Source: Mycolicibacterium moriokaense (lineage in GTDB: Bacteria > Actinomycetota > Actinomycetes > Mycobacteriales > Mycobacteriaceae). From it: a DNA stretch of 64,000 nucleotides. Position numbers and translations under genes: made by a program. The DNA lies in contig NZ_QJJU01000009.1 of assembly GCF_003201655.1 (NCBI RefSeq), positions 1-64,000 of the forward strand, in the 5' to 3' direction. Positions 41,933 through 51,389 of this stretch are shown here, piece by piece; position 1 is the stretch's first letter, and each line of letters begins with the position of its first letter. The notes beneath the pieces are model-generated. The model was not told where the DNA came from and did not search any database. It saw only the letters and a program-made list of their open reading frames with translations.

Positions 41933-43014
41933 TCAGTAGCGGACGTCGCTGGCCAACAGAGGTGGATACACGGTCGACGTTTCACCGTCCACCGTGCTGC
42001 CCGCGAATTGCAGCATCGTGCGAGTATCGCCGTTCATCTCCGCCGGGTAGCTGAGCATGGGCACCGACACTTCGTCGAGTACGCGAAGGTGATCCGGCGT
42101 CAAATGCACGTCAAGGCCGGCGAGGTTGGCTTCGAGGTGCTCCAACCGCCGGGCCCCGATGATCGGCACTACGGTCTGCGACCTCGCTAGCAGCCACGCC
42201 AAAGCCACTGCCGCTGAGGTCGTTTCGAGTTTGTCCGCAATGGCCGCGACCCTGTCGATGACCTTGAACTCGCCGTCGGTGGGACCGCCGAGGTACGTTG
42301 CGCGCGCCGAGTCGGCGACCTCACCGTCCCGCCGGTACTTCCCCGACAAGAACCCGCCCTTCAGAGGGCTGTACGGCGTCAGTGCCATGTCCTGCTGTGC
42401 TGCAAGGGGCGCCACTTCGCTTTCCACCGTGCGGGCCAGCAGTGAGTACTCGACCTGCAGGGCTATCAGCGGCGTCCAACCGCGAAGTACCGCGGTGGTC
42501 TGCGCTTGGGCCGTCACCCATGCCGGAACGTTGGACAAGCCGATGTAGCGGATCTTTCCGGCACGCACCAGGTCGTCGAGGGTACGCATCGTTTCCTCGA
42601 TCGGGGTGTTCCGGTCCAGTTGTGCAGCCAGTACAGGTCGAGGTAGTCGGTGTTAAGGCGGCGCAGGGTCTCGTGCAGCTGGGCGACGATCGACCCGCGG
42701 CCCGCGCCCCCGCCGTTCGGGTCGCCGGGGAACATGTTGCAGAAGAACTTCGACGCGACGACGACGTGCTCACGCTGGCCGGGATGTGCGGCGAACCAGT
42801 CGCCGAGGATCCTCTCGGAGTGGCCGTTCGTGTAGAAGTTGGCCGTGTCGACGAAATTGCCGCCGCGGTCGAGATAGGTCCCGAGGACCTTCTCGGATTC
42901 CTCGACGCTGCTGCCCGCGGCGCCCGGGTCTTCGCCGAAAGTCATGGCGCCAAGCGCGAACGGGCTGACCCGCAGCCCGGACCGGCCCAGTGTGAGGTAG
43001 TTATCGAGTGGCAT
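41933..43014 (-). pseudogene. Aldo/keto reductase with a frameshift
   Basis: The start MPLDNYLTLGRSGLRVSPFA lies 7 nt after AGGAG. The first frame encodes the NADPH-dependent reductase through LDLYWLHNW, including catalytic-type residues FVDTANFY and ASKFFCNM. Near 42616 the frame is lost, and the rest (NTPIEETMRTLDDLVRAGKIR to the end) is in another frame. Restoring one C after 42615 on the plus strand would give WDRNTPIEE, the family sequence. Genuine frameshift or sequencing error in a C run. Divergent from an AraC regulator, its likely controller. Confidence 0.85.
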
Positions 43015-43154
43015 GAACCTGCTCCTGATAGTCGGGATGTGCGCACCCATCAAATCCCGAACAACCAGTAAGACGGTAGATCAATGAGGGCCAACTCTTG
43101 CACAATCCTGTCGATCCTGCTGCGATCGTCCATGGGCCGTGGTTTCGTTGACGG

Positions 43155-44066
43155 GTGCCCGCTCCGCAGCTTCTCGACGAGATCCGCGGGCGCATCGAAG
43201 CGCACGCCCGACCGGACCTCACGACGTCCATCGATGGGCTGTTGCTGTCCAACGTGGCGACCACGCCCGCGACTCCGGAGTACTCGGTGACCCATCCGCT
43301 GCTGGTGGTGATGGCCGAGGGTGGCAAACGTCTCATGCTCGGCGACCGGCTGATCGAATACGGGTCGGGCGATTGTCTCGTCACCACCGCCAACCTGCCG
43401 GTCACCGGCCACTGGGTGGACTCGGACGGTACCGGACGAGCACTCGGCATGGGTCTCATCCTGCGTCCGGCGGCGATTGCTGAGTTGTTGCTGAAGGCCC
43501 CGGCCGGGCGGTGGCCGCGGGGAACGCCGGCCACACCGGCGATTGCGACAGGCGTGGCCGAGCCCGAATTGCTCGACGCAGCGGCCCGGATGCTGCGACT
43601 GCTCGACCACCCCGCCGACACGCCGGTGCTCGCTCCACTGATCGCCCAGGAGGTCCTGTGGCGGCTGCTCGCGGGCCCGCTAGGCGACACGATGCGCCAG
43701 ATCGGCCTGGCGAACAGCGACCTGTCACATGTCAGCCGCGCGATCGCGTGGATCCGCGAGAACTACGCCGACCCGATGCGCATCGACGACCTCGCCCGGC
43801 TGTCCGGGATGAGCACGTCGGCGTTTCATCGACAGTTCCGCGCGGTTACGGCCATGAGCCCCTTGCAGTTTCAGAAGCGCATTCGCTTACAGCATGCGCG
43901 CACACTGCTGGTCGCCCGTCCCGGAGATATCGCAGGCATCGGACACCTCGTCGGCTACGACAGCCCGTCACAGTTCAATCGCGAATACCGGCGCATGTTC
44001 GGCGCCCCGCCCGGGGCGGACGCCGAGCGCCTGCGCACAGACATGCCAATGGCTGCCTCGCTGTAG
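43155..44066 (+). CDS. AraC-family transcriptional regulator
   Basis: 303 aa, GTG start. N-terminal AraC_N-type cupin domain (VTHPLLVVMAEGGKRLMLGD) followed by two helix-turn-helix units at the C-terminus (IDDLARLSGMSTSAFHRQF; IAGIGHLVGYDSPSQFNREY). This subclass is usually divergent from, and activates, an aldo/keto reductase or alcohol dehydrogenase gene, matching the layout here. Confidence 0.93.
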   Translation: MPAPQLLDEIRGRIEAHARPDLTTSIDGLLLSNVATTPATPEYSVTHPLLVVMAEGGKRLMLGDRLIEYGSGDCLVTTANLPVTGHWVDSDGTGRALGMGLILRPAAIAELLLKAPAGRWPRGTPATPAIATGVAEPELLDAAARMLRLLDHPADTPVLAPLIAQEVLWRLLAGPLGDTMRQIGLANSDLSHVSRAIAWIRENYADPMRIDDLARLSGMSTSAFHRQFRAVTAMSPLQFQKRIRLQHARTLLVARPGDIAGIGHLVGYDSPSQFNREYRRMFGAPPGADAERLRTDMPMAASL

Positions 44067-44129
44067 GACCTGTGCACGCCGGTTACACGGAGTCGACCGC
44101 ACGAGTGACACCGCTGATACGTTCTGCCC

Positions 44130-44567
44130 GTGCATACCAACTTCGAATTCGACTTCGGGGCCACGGCGACGCCGGAGCAAGTCGTCGAGCTGATGACCGA
44201 CTTCTCCCCGAACCGCCCGCACCGCTGGCCTGCGTCGTCAGTCAAGGCATTCGAGGTGTACCACCTCGGCGAGACCGACGCCGATATCCGCGAGGGCCAG
44301 GACTTCCCGAAGCTCTGGGCCACCTGGCACTACGACTGGTCGACTCCGAACTCGGTGACCCTGTCGATTACCGACAGCGACACGTTGCAGCCGGGCGGCT
44401 TCATGACCTTGACGGCGACGCCGACAACCGGGGGCGGCAGCGCCGTGCACGGCGTGTGGGAGCAGTCGTCGAAGAATCTCACCGGGCTCGCCGCCGTCAC
44501 GATGATGCGGTTCATCGGCCCGAGGTTTCTGTCGTCGTACTACAAGAAGGTCTACGACGGACTCTGA
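44130..44567 (+). CDS. SRPBCC-like hypothetical protein
   Basis: 145 aa soluble protein. The length, the start (FEFDFGATATPEQVVELMTD) and the end with a hydrophobic-face helix (MMRFIGPRFLSSYYKKVYD) fit a polyketide-cyclase/START-like fold, a lipid- or ligand-binding cavity. I cannot assign a ligand. 63 bp after the AraC gene on the same strand; it ends 2 bp from the convergent LLM oxidoreductase. Confidence 0.7.
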   Translation: MHTNFEFDFGATATPEQVVELMTDFSPNRPHRWPASSVKAFEVYHLGETDADIREGQDFPKLWATWHYDWSTPNSVTLSITDSDTLQPGGFMTLTATPTTGGGSAVHGVWEQSSKNLTGLAAVTMMRFIGPRFLSSYYKKVYDGL

Positions 44568-44569
44568 CG

Positions 44570-45466
44570 CTAAGTCAGATGACTTGCCAGCTCAGCGACG
44601 CGGCGCACCTGGTCGAGGTCAGAGCTCGTCGGGATGAGGTGAACCTCGTCGGTGCCGACGTCGGAAAACCTGCGCAGGACGTCGAGCAGCTCGTCATCGT
44701 TGCCTGCCCAACCGGTGGTCGGCGCGATCGCGTCGACGACGCTGCCGGGGATCCAGTTCATATAGCGCCGGAGATGCCGGTGTACCTGGGTCCGCGTCTC
44801 GTGCGGGTCGTCGCCGATAGCGAACCAGAACGACGTCGCCAGGTGCGGACTGCTTTTGCCGGCCTCCGCCCATGCCTGGCGAGCGACGTCGAAGAGCTCA
44901 TTCTGCTTGTCGACGTCGAGGTCGAGAGTGGTGCCGGCCAGTCCGTCGGCCCACGACGCGGCGCTGCGCACAGTCTTCGGGCCCATCGTGCCGATCAGCA
45001 GCTCCGGCCCACCGGACTGCAGCGGCGGCGGGCCGACCGGTACGACGGACTCGGTGACCTGCTCCCCGGACCAGATGCGCTTCATCACCGCGACGCTGTC
45101 GGCCAAGCCGCGCATCGTCTGCGTCCCTGTGTCGGCCCCGACGGCCCGGTAGTCCTCGTCGCGGCCGCCGACACCGAGGCCAACGGTCAGCCTGCCGCCG
45201 CTGAGCACATCGCCGGTCGCGAGGCTCTTCGCCAGCATCACCGGATCGTGCAGCTGGGGCACGATCACCGTCGTCACCAGCCGCACCCGGTCCGTCCAGG
45301 CCGCCAGCGCGCCAAGCAGCGTCAGGCACTCGGGATTGTCGAATGCGATGCGCTCACCCCAGCACAGCGACGAGAACGGGCCGTCGTCGATGACCCGGGC
45401 CCAGGCTTTCAGCGTCGCCGCGTCCAGGTCGGGCTCCATCACGGGCATAGTCATCCCAATTCGCAC
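44570..45466 (-). CDS. LLM-class flavin / F420-dependent oxidoreductase
   Basis: 298 aa luciferase-like TIM barrel. N-terminal MRIGMTMPVMEPDLD, cofactor region TVIVPQLHDPVMLAKSLATG and GRLTVGLGVGGRDEDY are typical of F420-dependent members in mycobacteria. Whether it uses F420 or FMN is not settled by sequence reading alone. Precedes a DoxX-like gene by 30 bp on the opposite side of transcription order, so they may form a two-gene operon. Confidence 0.9.
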   Translation of the reverse strand: MRIGMTMPVMEPDLDAATLKAWARVIDDGPFSSLCWGERIAFDNPECLTLLGALAAWTDRVRLVTTVIVPQLHDPVMLAKSLATGDVLSGGRLTVGLGVGGRDEDYRAVGADTGTQTMRGLADSVAVMKRIWSGEQVTESVVPVGPPPLQSGGPELLIGTMGPKTVRSAASWADGLAGTTLDLDVDKQNELFDVARQAWAEAGKSSPHLATSFWFAIGDDPHETRTQVHRHLRRYMNWIPGSVVDAIAPTTGWAGNDDELLDVLRRFSDVGTDEVHLIPTSSDLDQVRRVAELASHLT

Positions 45467-45496
45467 GTCGGCGATTCTGACACGGCCCGCCTCGGA

Positions 45497-45925
45497 CTAG
45501 CCGCGGCGGATCCCAACGACCCTCAGCAGTTCTGGGCGCCGCATAGCCAAGCCGACCCACATCAGCACACCGACGTACACCGCGGACAGCGTGTGGGTGA
45601 ACAGCGGGGCCTCCACGCGCATGTTGGTCGTGACCGCGCCACCCAGATACGCCGTGATACCGAGCGCGCCAAGCACGGCGGTACGCGGGACTACGTAGAC
45701 CAACACGCAGACGGCCAGCACGATGCCGATGACCAACGCCTGGCCTGGCGGGAATCCGAGGGCCTGCGTGGCCTCCTTGACCTGTGGCACACCGGCGAGC
45801 TTGCCTGCTGCGTCAACGGCGAGAAGAGCGGCGACGAGAACACTGATCACAATCCCGGCGGTGCGGGCCCATGACTTCGACGGTTCGAGATCCTGGTTGA
45901 CGGTATCGGTCGAGATGACGCTCAT
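45497..45925 (-). CDS. DoxX-like membrane protein
   Basis: 142 aa with four predicted helices (AGIVISVLVAALLAVDAAG, ALVIGIVLAVCVLVYVVP, AVLGALGITAYLGGAVT and THTLSAVYVGVLMWVGLAM). The EATQALGFP and TAYLGGAVTTN segments fit the DoxX family. Function unknown; relatives support thiol or oxidative stress handling in M. tuberculosis. Likely cotranscribed with the LLM oxidoreductase. Confidence 0.85.
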   Translation of the reverse strand: MSVISTDTVNQDLEPSKSWARTAGIVISVLVAALLAVDAAGKLAGVPQVKEATQALGFPPGQALVIGIVLAVCVLVYVVPRTAVLGALGITAYLGGAVTTNMRVEAPLFTHTLSAVYVGVLMWVGLAMRRPELLRVVGIRRG

Positions 45926-46021
45926 GATGATGCTCCCTGCTGAAGTCGAGACATTGACGACTGGATGGACCGTGGCTGTGCCGGAAACTCATCGCTAGGC
46001 CGTCACTGGCAGCATGAGCTC

Positions 46022-46435
46022 ATGGCGATCAACACCAGCTCCATCGCACACGTCCGGCTTACCGTCACCGACATCGAGCGGTCGCGACAGTTCTACGAGA
46101 GCGTCTTCGGCTGGCGGGTGTTGATCGAGTCACCCGAAGGCGCCGACGCGGCGACCCAGGAGGCGCTCAGCTTTCTGTTCGGCGGGGTGATCTATGACCT
46201 CGGCGGCGCACTGATCGGCCTTCGGCCTGTTGCGGCCGATGAGTTCCACGAGGACCGCTGCGGACTTGACCACATGGCCTTCCGTGTCACGACCAAGGAC
46301 GAATTAGACACCGCCGCAGCTCATCTCGATGACCTCGGGATCGAGCACGAGCCTATCAAGGACATCGGCCCGTCCTACATCCTGGAGTTCCGCGATCCGG
46401 ACAACATCGCGCTGGAGCTCACCGCCCCGAAGTGA
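46022..46435 (+). CDS. VOC-superfamily (glyoxalase/bleomycin resistance-like) protein
   Basis: 137 aa, two beta-alpha-beta-beta-beta modules. Metal-side positions include His in IAHVRLTVTDIERS, the mid-protein GLDHMAFRV and the C-terminal Glu in DNIALELTAP. Could be a lyase, isomerase or binding protein. Single gene; it ends immediately before the stop of the convergent methyltransferase. Confidence 0.9.
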   Translation: MAINTSSIAHVRLTVTDIERSRQFYESVFGWRVLIESPEGADAATQEALSFLFGGVIYDLGGALIGLRPVAADEFHEDRCGLDHMAFRVTTKDELDTAAAHLDDLGIEHEPIKDIGPSYILEFRDPDNIALELTAPK

Positions 46436-47302
46436 TCAAGCCCGGGTGGCGCGGACAATGGCGTTGTACGTACTGCTGCCCGGTTTGCGTGGATCCGGTT
46501 GGGGCAGCCATGCCAGCGGTCGCATCCACTGCGGCAGCCGATCAAATCGGTGCGCCGCGGAGAACACCGAATCGATCTCAATCGGCCGCCAGCCCAGATC
46601 TTCGAAGTAGGCAACGCCGTTGGCCGGTGCGAACTTGAACGGTGCGCTGTTCATCAGCCCGCGTGTTCTCTTGTTCATCCGCTTCTGAAGTCCAGGGCCG
46701 GACAGATCGAACATCCACCACGCGATCTCGGGGCGGGTGAACGCCGCAGACAACGCCCGGACGTCGCTGTCTTCCAGATACATCAGAAGACCCTCCGTCA
46801 GCACAAGGGCCTTCTGAGCGCCGGCAAGCTCCTCGTTCAAGAACGCGTCGCGGGCGGCCGGATCGGCAAGGTCGACCGCGTGCCTGGTCAACCGGCACCG
46901 GGGCGTCTCGTCGGCGAGCGCTTGCTCCTTTTCGGCGAGCAGCTCCGGCAGATCCGCCTCGATCCACGTGAAATCCGGCGGCAGGTCCAGCCGATAAGGC
47001 CGGGTATCCAGGCCGGCGGCGAGGTTCAGAACCCTGTCGCAGCCGTCGGCGATCGCGTCGATGATGACGTCGTCCATGACCTTGGTCCTGGCCACCAGCC
47101 ACCAGCCGCTTCGAATCGCGCGCGGAGCCGCGGCAACGATGGCACGGCCGCGGTCGCCTGCGAGCCGGTCGGCGAGTCGATCGTGGAACAACGCATCAGG
47201 ACGTGCCGATTCCACCGCGCGATAGGTCGCCACCCAGCGCGCCGTGTCGGAGACGTTCGAGATGAGGGGATCAGTCGCTGCCACACAGCGAGTCTCGCTC
47301 AC
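46436..47302 (-). CDS. Class I SAM-dependent methyltransferase (leucine carboxyl methyltransferase-like)
   Basis: About 288 aa. SAM-binding region NLAAGLDTRPYRL, acidic ribose site IEADLPELL, and LTEGLLMYLEDSDV are signatures of the LCMT-like group expanded in mycobacteria. The GTG at 47302 was chosen because GTGA overlaps the transporter stop. A GTG six codons later is the alternative. Cotranscribed with the TDT transporter; possible joint role in handling a toxic oxyanion or organic acid is inference. Confidence 0.88.
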   Translation of the reverse strand: MSETRCVAATDPLISNVSDTARWVATYRAVESARPDALFHDRLADRLAGDRGRAIVAAAPRAIRSGWWLVARTKVMDDVIIDAIADGCDRVLNLAAGLDTRPYRLDLPPDFTWIEADLPELLAEKEQALADETPRCRLTRHAVDLADPAARDAFLNEELAGAQKALVLTEGLLMYLEDSDVRALSAAFTRPEIAWWMFDLSGPGLQKRMNKRTRGLMNSAPFKFAPANGVAYFEDLGWRPIEIDSVFSAAHRFDRLPQWMRPLAWLPQPDPRKPGSSTYNAIVRATRA

Positions 47303-48432
47303 GAAGCTGGAGTCGCTGCAGGCGGATCCTTGTGCGCCTTGATCGGACCCGTCGGCGGCGGTGCGAATATGTTGCCGCGCAAGCCACCTCGGAAGGTTCG
47401 GATGGCCACCAGACACCAGGTGCTCAGAAGCCCGACGTAGGCGATGGCGGCGGCAACGCGGAACGCAGGCAGGCCCGTATGGATCGCCAGCTGCGTGGTG
47501 CCGGTGACGAATGTTCCGACCGGGAACGTCAGGCTCCACCATGTGAGCGCGAACGGCATGCCGCGGCGCGCGGTTCGCACGGTCAATGCGGTGGCCAACG
47601 AGATCCACAGCACCGCGAATCCCCAGACCGGAACCCCGTACAAAATTGCGAAGACGCCCATGCCGTCTGCCAGGTCCTGGTCGACGGCCAATGTCGCGTT
47701 TGTCCCGAGAAGGCCTGCGGCCGTGATGGATTGGCCCAGCGGACCCAATACGATCCACAGTGTCGGCACCCGCGCGGTTCCGGAGGTGCCGAAGTGCGCG
47801 AGGCGACTCCACACCATCGTGATGATGATGAGCGACGCGACGAGCGACAGCCCGAACATCGCGTAGCAGCCGTAGAGCATGGTCTGGCGGCCGGTGCCAG
47901 GCGCCATGTGCGGGATCAGCAGCGCGCCCGTCGCCGCGGACACCATCGGCGGCACCACCGGCATCAGCCAGCCGCCGAATGCGGCGTCGGCCTCGACGCG
48001 GTATTGAGTGAACATCAAATACGGGATGCTCATCGCGGTGAACAACCCGCCGAGCGTGCCTACCGTCCATAACACCCAGTCGAGGTCGACGGCCGCCCGC
48101 ATACCGATCAGATCCCTGCCGACGAGGACGGCACCGGCGCCGACGGTCAACAGGGCCATCGGGGCCGCACCGTAAAAGTGACCCATCTGCGGGTTGTATG
48201 CGTGACTGCGCGCCACGGTCGGATTCCGCACCCAATGTGCGGCCGCGGCGACGATGAGTATCACCAGCCAGACCGTGGCGGCCACCCACACCGCTTCGGC
48301 GAACGCGCGCAGGCCCGGCACACGCAGCGGCAATGTCGCACCGGCGGTGGCCACAATGCCGGTTCCCATCACCGAGGCGAACCAGTTCGGGCCCAAATAG
48401 CTCAGCAGTCGGTGCCGCTCGGTTGTCGCCAT
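47299..48432 (-). CDS. TDT-family (TehA/SLAC1-like) transporter
   Basis: 377 aa, ten predicted membrane helices, beginning LLSYLGPNWFASVMGTGIVATAGA, the conserved start of the tellurite-resistance/dicarboxylate transporter family. Anion channel or C4-dicarboxylate export is the known range of functions. The start was placed at MATTERHRLLSYLG; the frame stays open further upstream but would run into the promoter gap of the divergent kinase. Overlaps the methyltransferase gene by 4 bp. Confidence 0.9.
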   Translation of the reverse strand: MATTERHRLLSYLGPNWFASVMGTGIVATAGATLPLRVPGLRAFAEAVWVAATVWLVILIVAAAAHWVRNPTVARSHAYNPQMGHFYGAAPMALLTVGAGAVLVGRDLIGMRAAVDLDWVLWTVGTLGGLFTAMSIPYLMFTQYRVEADAAFGGWLMPVVPPMVSAATGALLIPHMAPGTGRQTMLYGCYAMFGLSLVASLIIITMVWSRLAHFGTSGTARVPTLWIVLGPLGQSITAAGLLGTNATLAVDQDLADGMGVFAILYGVPVWGFAVLWISLATALTVRTARRGMPFALTWWSLTFPVGTFVTGTTQLAIHTGLPAFRVAAAIAYVGLLSTWCLVAIRTFRGGLRGNIFAPPPTGPIKAHKDPPAATPAS

Positions 48433-48523
48433 GAGTCGACGGTACTGACGTGGGGGTTTTCCCCCGGGATGTTCTCGGGAAAACGCCGTGTCGCTTGACG
48501 TCTGCAGTCCATAGGTTGAAGGC

Positions 48524-49843
48524 ATGGTCGCAGTCACCGACACGAGTCCCGATGCCGCCCCGGCACCCGCTGCCGTCGACGATCCTGTCGCCGCATCCGC
48601 CCGCAACATTGGCGTGGTGCCGACGGCATCGTTGCTCACCGGCGCGGCGATCAGCACGGTGTGGTTCTGGATTCCGTTGTCAATCTTGATCATTGGCATC
48701 TCGTCGATTCCAAGCGGCATCGGCTTCGCGCTGTCCGCCGTGGTGTTCGTCTACCTGATGCGCGGCGTCGAACACATTGAACGGGTGCGCAGCGAGGCGG
48801 TGTTCGGCCTCGGCATCGGCGTTCCGCCGCGGCGGCTGTCGCCGTATACCGGCATCCAGCGCTGGCTGCATCAGCTGTGGCTGGACATCAGCAGCGCCCG
48901 GTTCTGGAAGGCCACCGCCCACCACTACCTGCGGATGACCTACGACATGCTGGTCGCGGCCGTCGCACTTGGGCTGCTGGCGTTCGCATTTCTCGGCCCT
49001 GCCGCCGCGATCGCGATCCGGCACAGCGACGACGACGCCGGGCTGTCGTTCCTGTCGCCGCCGCTGGCCTGGCTGCTGGCCCTCATCGCGGTGGCAGCCG
49101 CCGTGGCAATCCTGATTCTGGCGCCCGCGCTTGACGCCGCGATCGACCGCCGGCTGCTGTCGCCCTCGTCGACTGCCGCGCTGGAATACCAGGTCAGCGC
49201 GCTCGCCGACGCCCGCCAAGGCGCCGTGTCGTCCGCGCAGACCGAACGCCACCGCATCGAGCGCGACCTCCACGACAGCGTGCAGCCGCGGCTGGTGTCG
49301 CTCGCCATGACGATCGGGCTGGCCCAGACCAAGCTCGACACCGACCTGCCCGCGGCCAAGCAGCTGATCGCCGAGGCGCACGACGACGCCAAGAATGCGC
49401 TCGTGGAACTGCGCAATGTGGTGCGAGGGATCGCCCCGACGATCCTGGCCGACCGTGGGCTGGATGCGGCGTTGTCGGCGGTGGTCCAACGGTCACAAAA
49501 AACCGGAGCGCCGACAACATTGAATCTCTATCTGCCTCGCCGATTGCCCGATGAAGTGGAGTCTGTCGCCTACTTCGTCGTTGCCGAGGCGTTGACGAAC
49601 GTCGCCAAACACGCGAATGCCACGCAGGCGGTGGTCACCGTGCGCCTCGATGAAGCGGCCAACGACTTGTACGTCACGGTGTTCGACGACGGACGTGGCG
49701 GCGCGTCGATCACCGACGACGAAAACGCCACCGGCCTGCGCGGGCTCGAAGAACGGGTGCGGGCCGCGCACGGCACATTCACCGTATCGAGCCCAGCCAT
49801 CGGCCCGACCTTCGTGACCGCGGTGCTGCCATGCGCGTCGTGA
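48524..49843 (+). CDS. Sensor histidine kinase (NarL-type, HisKA_3)
   Basis: 439 aa. Four membrane segments in two pairs (about 35-85 and 140-205) flank a cytosolic loop. The dimerisation helix ERHRIERDLHDSVQPRLVSL carries the phosphorylated His (residue 250). The HATPase domain has EALTNVAKHANA, FDDGRGG and GLRGLEERVRAAHG. It probably senses a membrane or envelope signal. It overlaps the response-regulator gene by 13 bp. Confidence 0.94.
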   Translation: MVAVTDTSPDAAPAPAAVDDPVAASARNIGVVPTASLLTGAAISTVWFWIPLSILIIGISSIPSGIGFALSAVVFVYLMRGVEHIERVRSEAVFGLGIGVPPRRLSPYTGIQRWLHQLWLDISSARFWKATAHHYLRMTYDMLVAAVALGLLAFAFLGPAAAIAIRHSDDDAGLSFLSPPLAWLLALIAVAAAVAILILAPALDAAIDRRLLSPSSTAALEYQVSALADARQGAVSSAQTERHRIERDLHDSVQPRLVSLAMTIGLAQTKLDTDLPAAKQLIAEAHDDAKNALVELRNVVRGIAPTILADRGLDAALSAVVQRSQKTGAPTTLNLYLPRRLPDEVESVAYFVVAEALTNVAKHANATQAVVTVRLDEAANDLYVTVFDDGRGGASITDDENATGLRGLEERVRAAHGTFTVSSPAIGPTFVTAVLPCAS

Positions 49844-50475
49844 TTGCCGAGGACTCGGCGCTGCTGCGGGCCGGCATCGAACGGATCCTCACCGACGCAG
49901 GCCACCAGGTGGTCGCCGGTGTCCCCGACGCGACCAACTTGCTGCGGCTGGTCAACGAGATGCGGCCCGACCTCGCGATAGTCGACGTGCGGATGCCGCC
50001 GACTTTCACCGACGAAGGCATTCGCGCGGCGGCGCTGCTGCGCAGCCAGAATCCGGAGTCGCCGGTGCTTGTGCTATCGCATTACGTCGAGGAGCGATAT
50101 GCCGCCGACTTGATCGCCTCGGACACAAAGGGATTCGGCTACCTACTCAAGGACCGGGTGGCGGATGTCCCGGCGTTCCTCGACGCCGTCGAGGTCGTTG
50201 GCAGTGGCGGCACCGTGCTCGATCCGGAAGTGGTGTCGCAGATTCTGGTGCGCTCACATCGGCGAAACGTGCTCGACGAGCTGACGCCGCGCGAAGGCGA
50301 GGTGCTGCAACTGATGGCCGAGGGCAAGACGAACTCGGCGATCGCTTCTGCGCTGCACATCTCCGTCGGCTCGGCCGAAAAGCACATCGCATCGATCTTC
50401 ACCAAATTGGACTTGGCCCCCGACGAGAGCGAGAACCGCCGTGTGCTCGCGGTGCTGCGCTACCTCGAATCCTGA
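49831..50475 (+). CDS. LuxR/NarL-family response regulator
   Basis: 214 aa. Receiver domain with acidic pocket ED (7-8), phospho-acceptor Asp52 in IVDVRMPP, and Lys in YLLKDRV. C-terminal LuxR helix-turn-helix: LTPREGEVLQLMAEGKTNSA and LHISVGSAEKHI. Partner of the overlapping histidine kinase. Its likely targets include the DUF4097 gene that follows. Confidence 0.95.
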   Translation: MRVVIAEDSALLRAGIERILTDAGHQVVAGVPDATNLLRLVNEMRPDLAIVDVRMPPTFTDEGIRAAALLRSQNPESPVLVLSHYVEERYAADLIASDTKGFGYLLKDRVADVPAFLDAVEVVGSGGTVLDPEVVSQILVRSHRRNVLDELTPREGEVLQLMAEGKTNSAIASALHISVGSAEKHIASIFTKLDLAPDESENRRVLAVLRYLES

Positions 50476-50496
50476 ACCATTGAAAGGGTTTTGACT

Positions 50497-51378
50497 GTGA
50501 CCATCATTGCTCCCCCACCACCGGCACCGACCACGCCGCCGCCTCCGCTCTCCCCCGGCGGGCGCACAGCGTTCCGGCTCGCGCTCATCGCCGCCGCGGC
50601 GGTGCTGGTGGTGGGGACCCTCGCATCGCTGGGCGCTGTGGCGTTGGGCATCGCCGGCTTCCGTGTCATCACCGACAGCAAGCCGCTGCCGGTCGCCATG
50701 CGGTCCGTGTTCGTCGACACCGGTACGGTTCCGGTGGCCGTACGGATCGCCACCGACCGTGAGGCCCGCGAGCCGCGCGCTGATCTGCGAATGGTCAATT
50801 CCACCCGCGCGGGCGCAAACCCGTTGGTGGTCAACACCGATCCGGCGGGTGCACACGTCACCATCAACGGCGAGTCGTCGGCATTCCTGCAGTGGGGCCG
50901 GGCAGGCGAAATCACGCTCGTGTTGCCGCCCGACGTGGCCCGCAAGTTGACTGTCACCGTCAAGCAGGACACCGGAGTGGTCCTGGCGCAGGCCGATATC
51001 GACCAGCTGATCGCCCACACCGACACGGGGGCTGTGGTGCTCAGCGGCGCGGCTCGGCGCATCGAGATCCACAACGTCGACGGTGAGGTTGTAACGCGCG
51101 ACCCGATCAGGGTCACCGAATCATTCAGCGCCACCACCGAAACCGGTGACATCAAGGTGGACTTCGCCGAGACCGCACCGCGCACCGTCGATGTCTCGAG
51201 TCGTGACGGCGACGTCCTAGTCGCGCTGCCTGCACGCGGCCCATACGTCGTCAACGCCAACAGCGTCGATGCCGACGCGCAGGTCAGGGTTCCGCAGGCG
51301 ACAAACCGCGAGGACGCCGCGGCTGTCGTCACGGCCCGCTCCGAGACCGGCGACGTGATCATCGACGACTTGCGTTAA
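50497..51378 (+). CDS. DUF4097 (putative adhesin) family membrane protein
   Basis: 293 aa from the GTG 8 nt after GAAAGGG. A Pro-rich cytosolic start, one membrane helix (FRLALIAAAAVLVVGTLASLG, about 25-50) and an extracytoplasmic beta-rich domain with DUF4097 strand repeats (TDTGAVVLSGAARRIEI, TETGDIKVDFAE, SRDGDVLVALP, SETGDVIIDD). Likely a right-handed beta-helix. It follows the two-component pair and may be its output or an accessory envelope sensor. Confidence 0.88.
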   Translation: MTIIAPPPPAPTTPPPPLSPGGRTAFRLALIAAAAVLVVGTLASLGAVALGIAGFRVITDSKPLPVAMRSVFVDTGTVPVAVRIATDREAREPRADLRMVNSTRAGANPLVVNTDPAGAHVTINGESSAFLQWGRAGEITLVLPPDVARKLTVTVKQDTGVVLAQADIDQLIAHTDTGAVVLSGAARRIEIHNVDGEVVTRDPIRVTESFSATTETGDIKVDFAETAPRTVDVSSRDGDVLVALPARGPYVVNANSVDADAQVRVPQATNREDAAAVVTARSETGDVIIDDLR

Positions 51379-51389
51379 CACGGCCGAAG

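Noticed and set aside
43511..45874. 787-codon plus-strand ORF across araC, the SRPBCC gene and antisense to the LLM and DoxX genes
   Set aside because: Arg/Asp/His-rich, cuts through four better-supported genes; typical high-GC open frame.
46436..48289. 617-codon minus-strand frame containing the methyltransferase
   Set aside because: Only the last 288 codons are protein-like; the upstream part is out of frame with the transporter.
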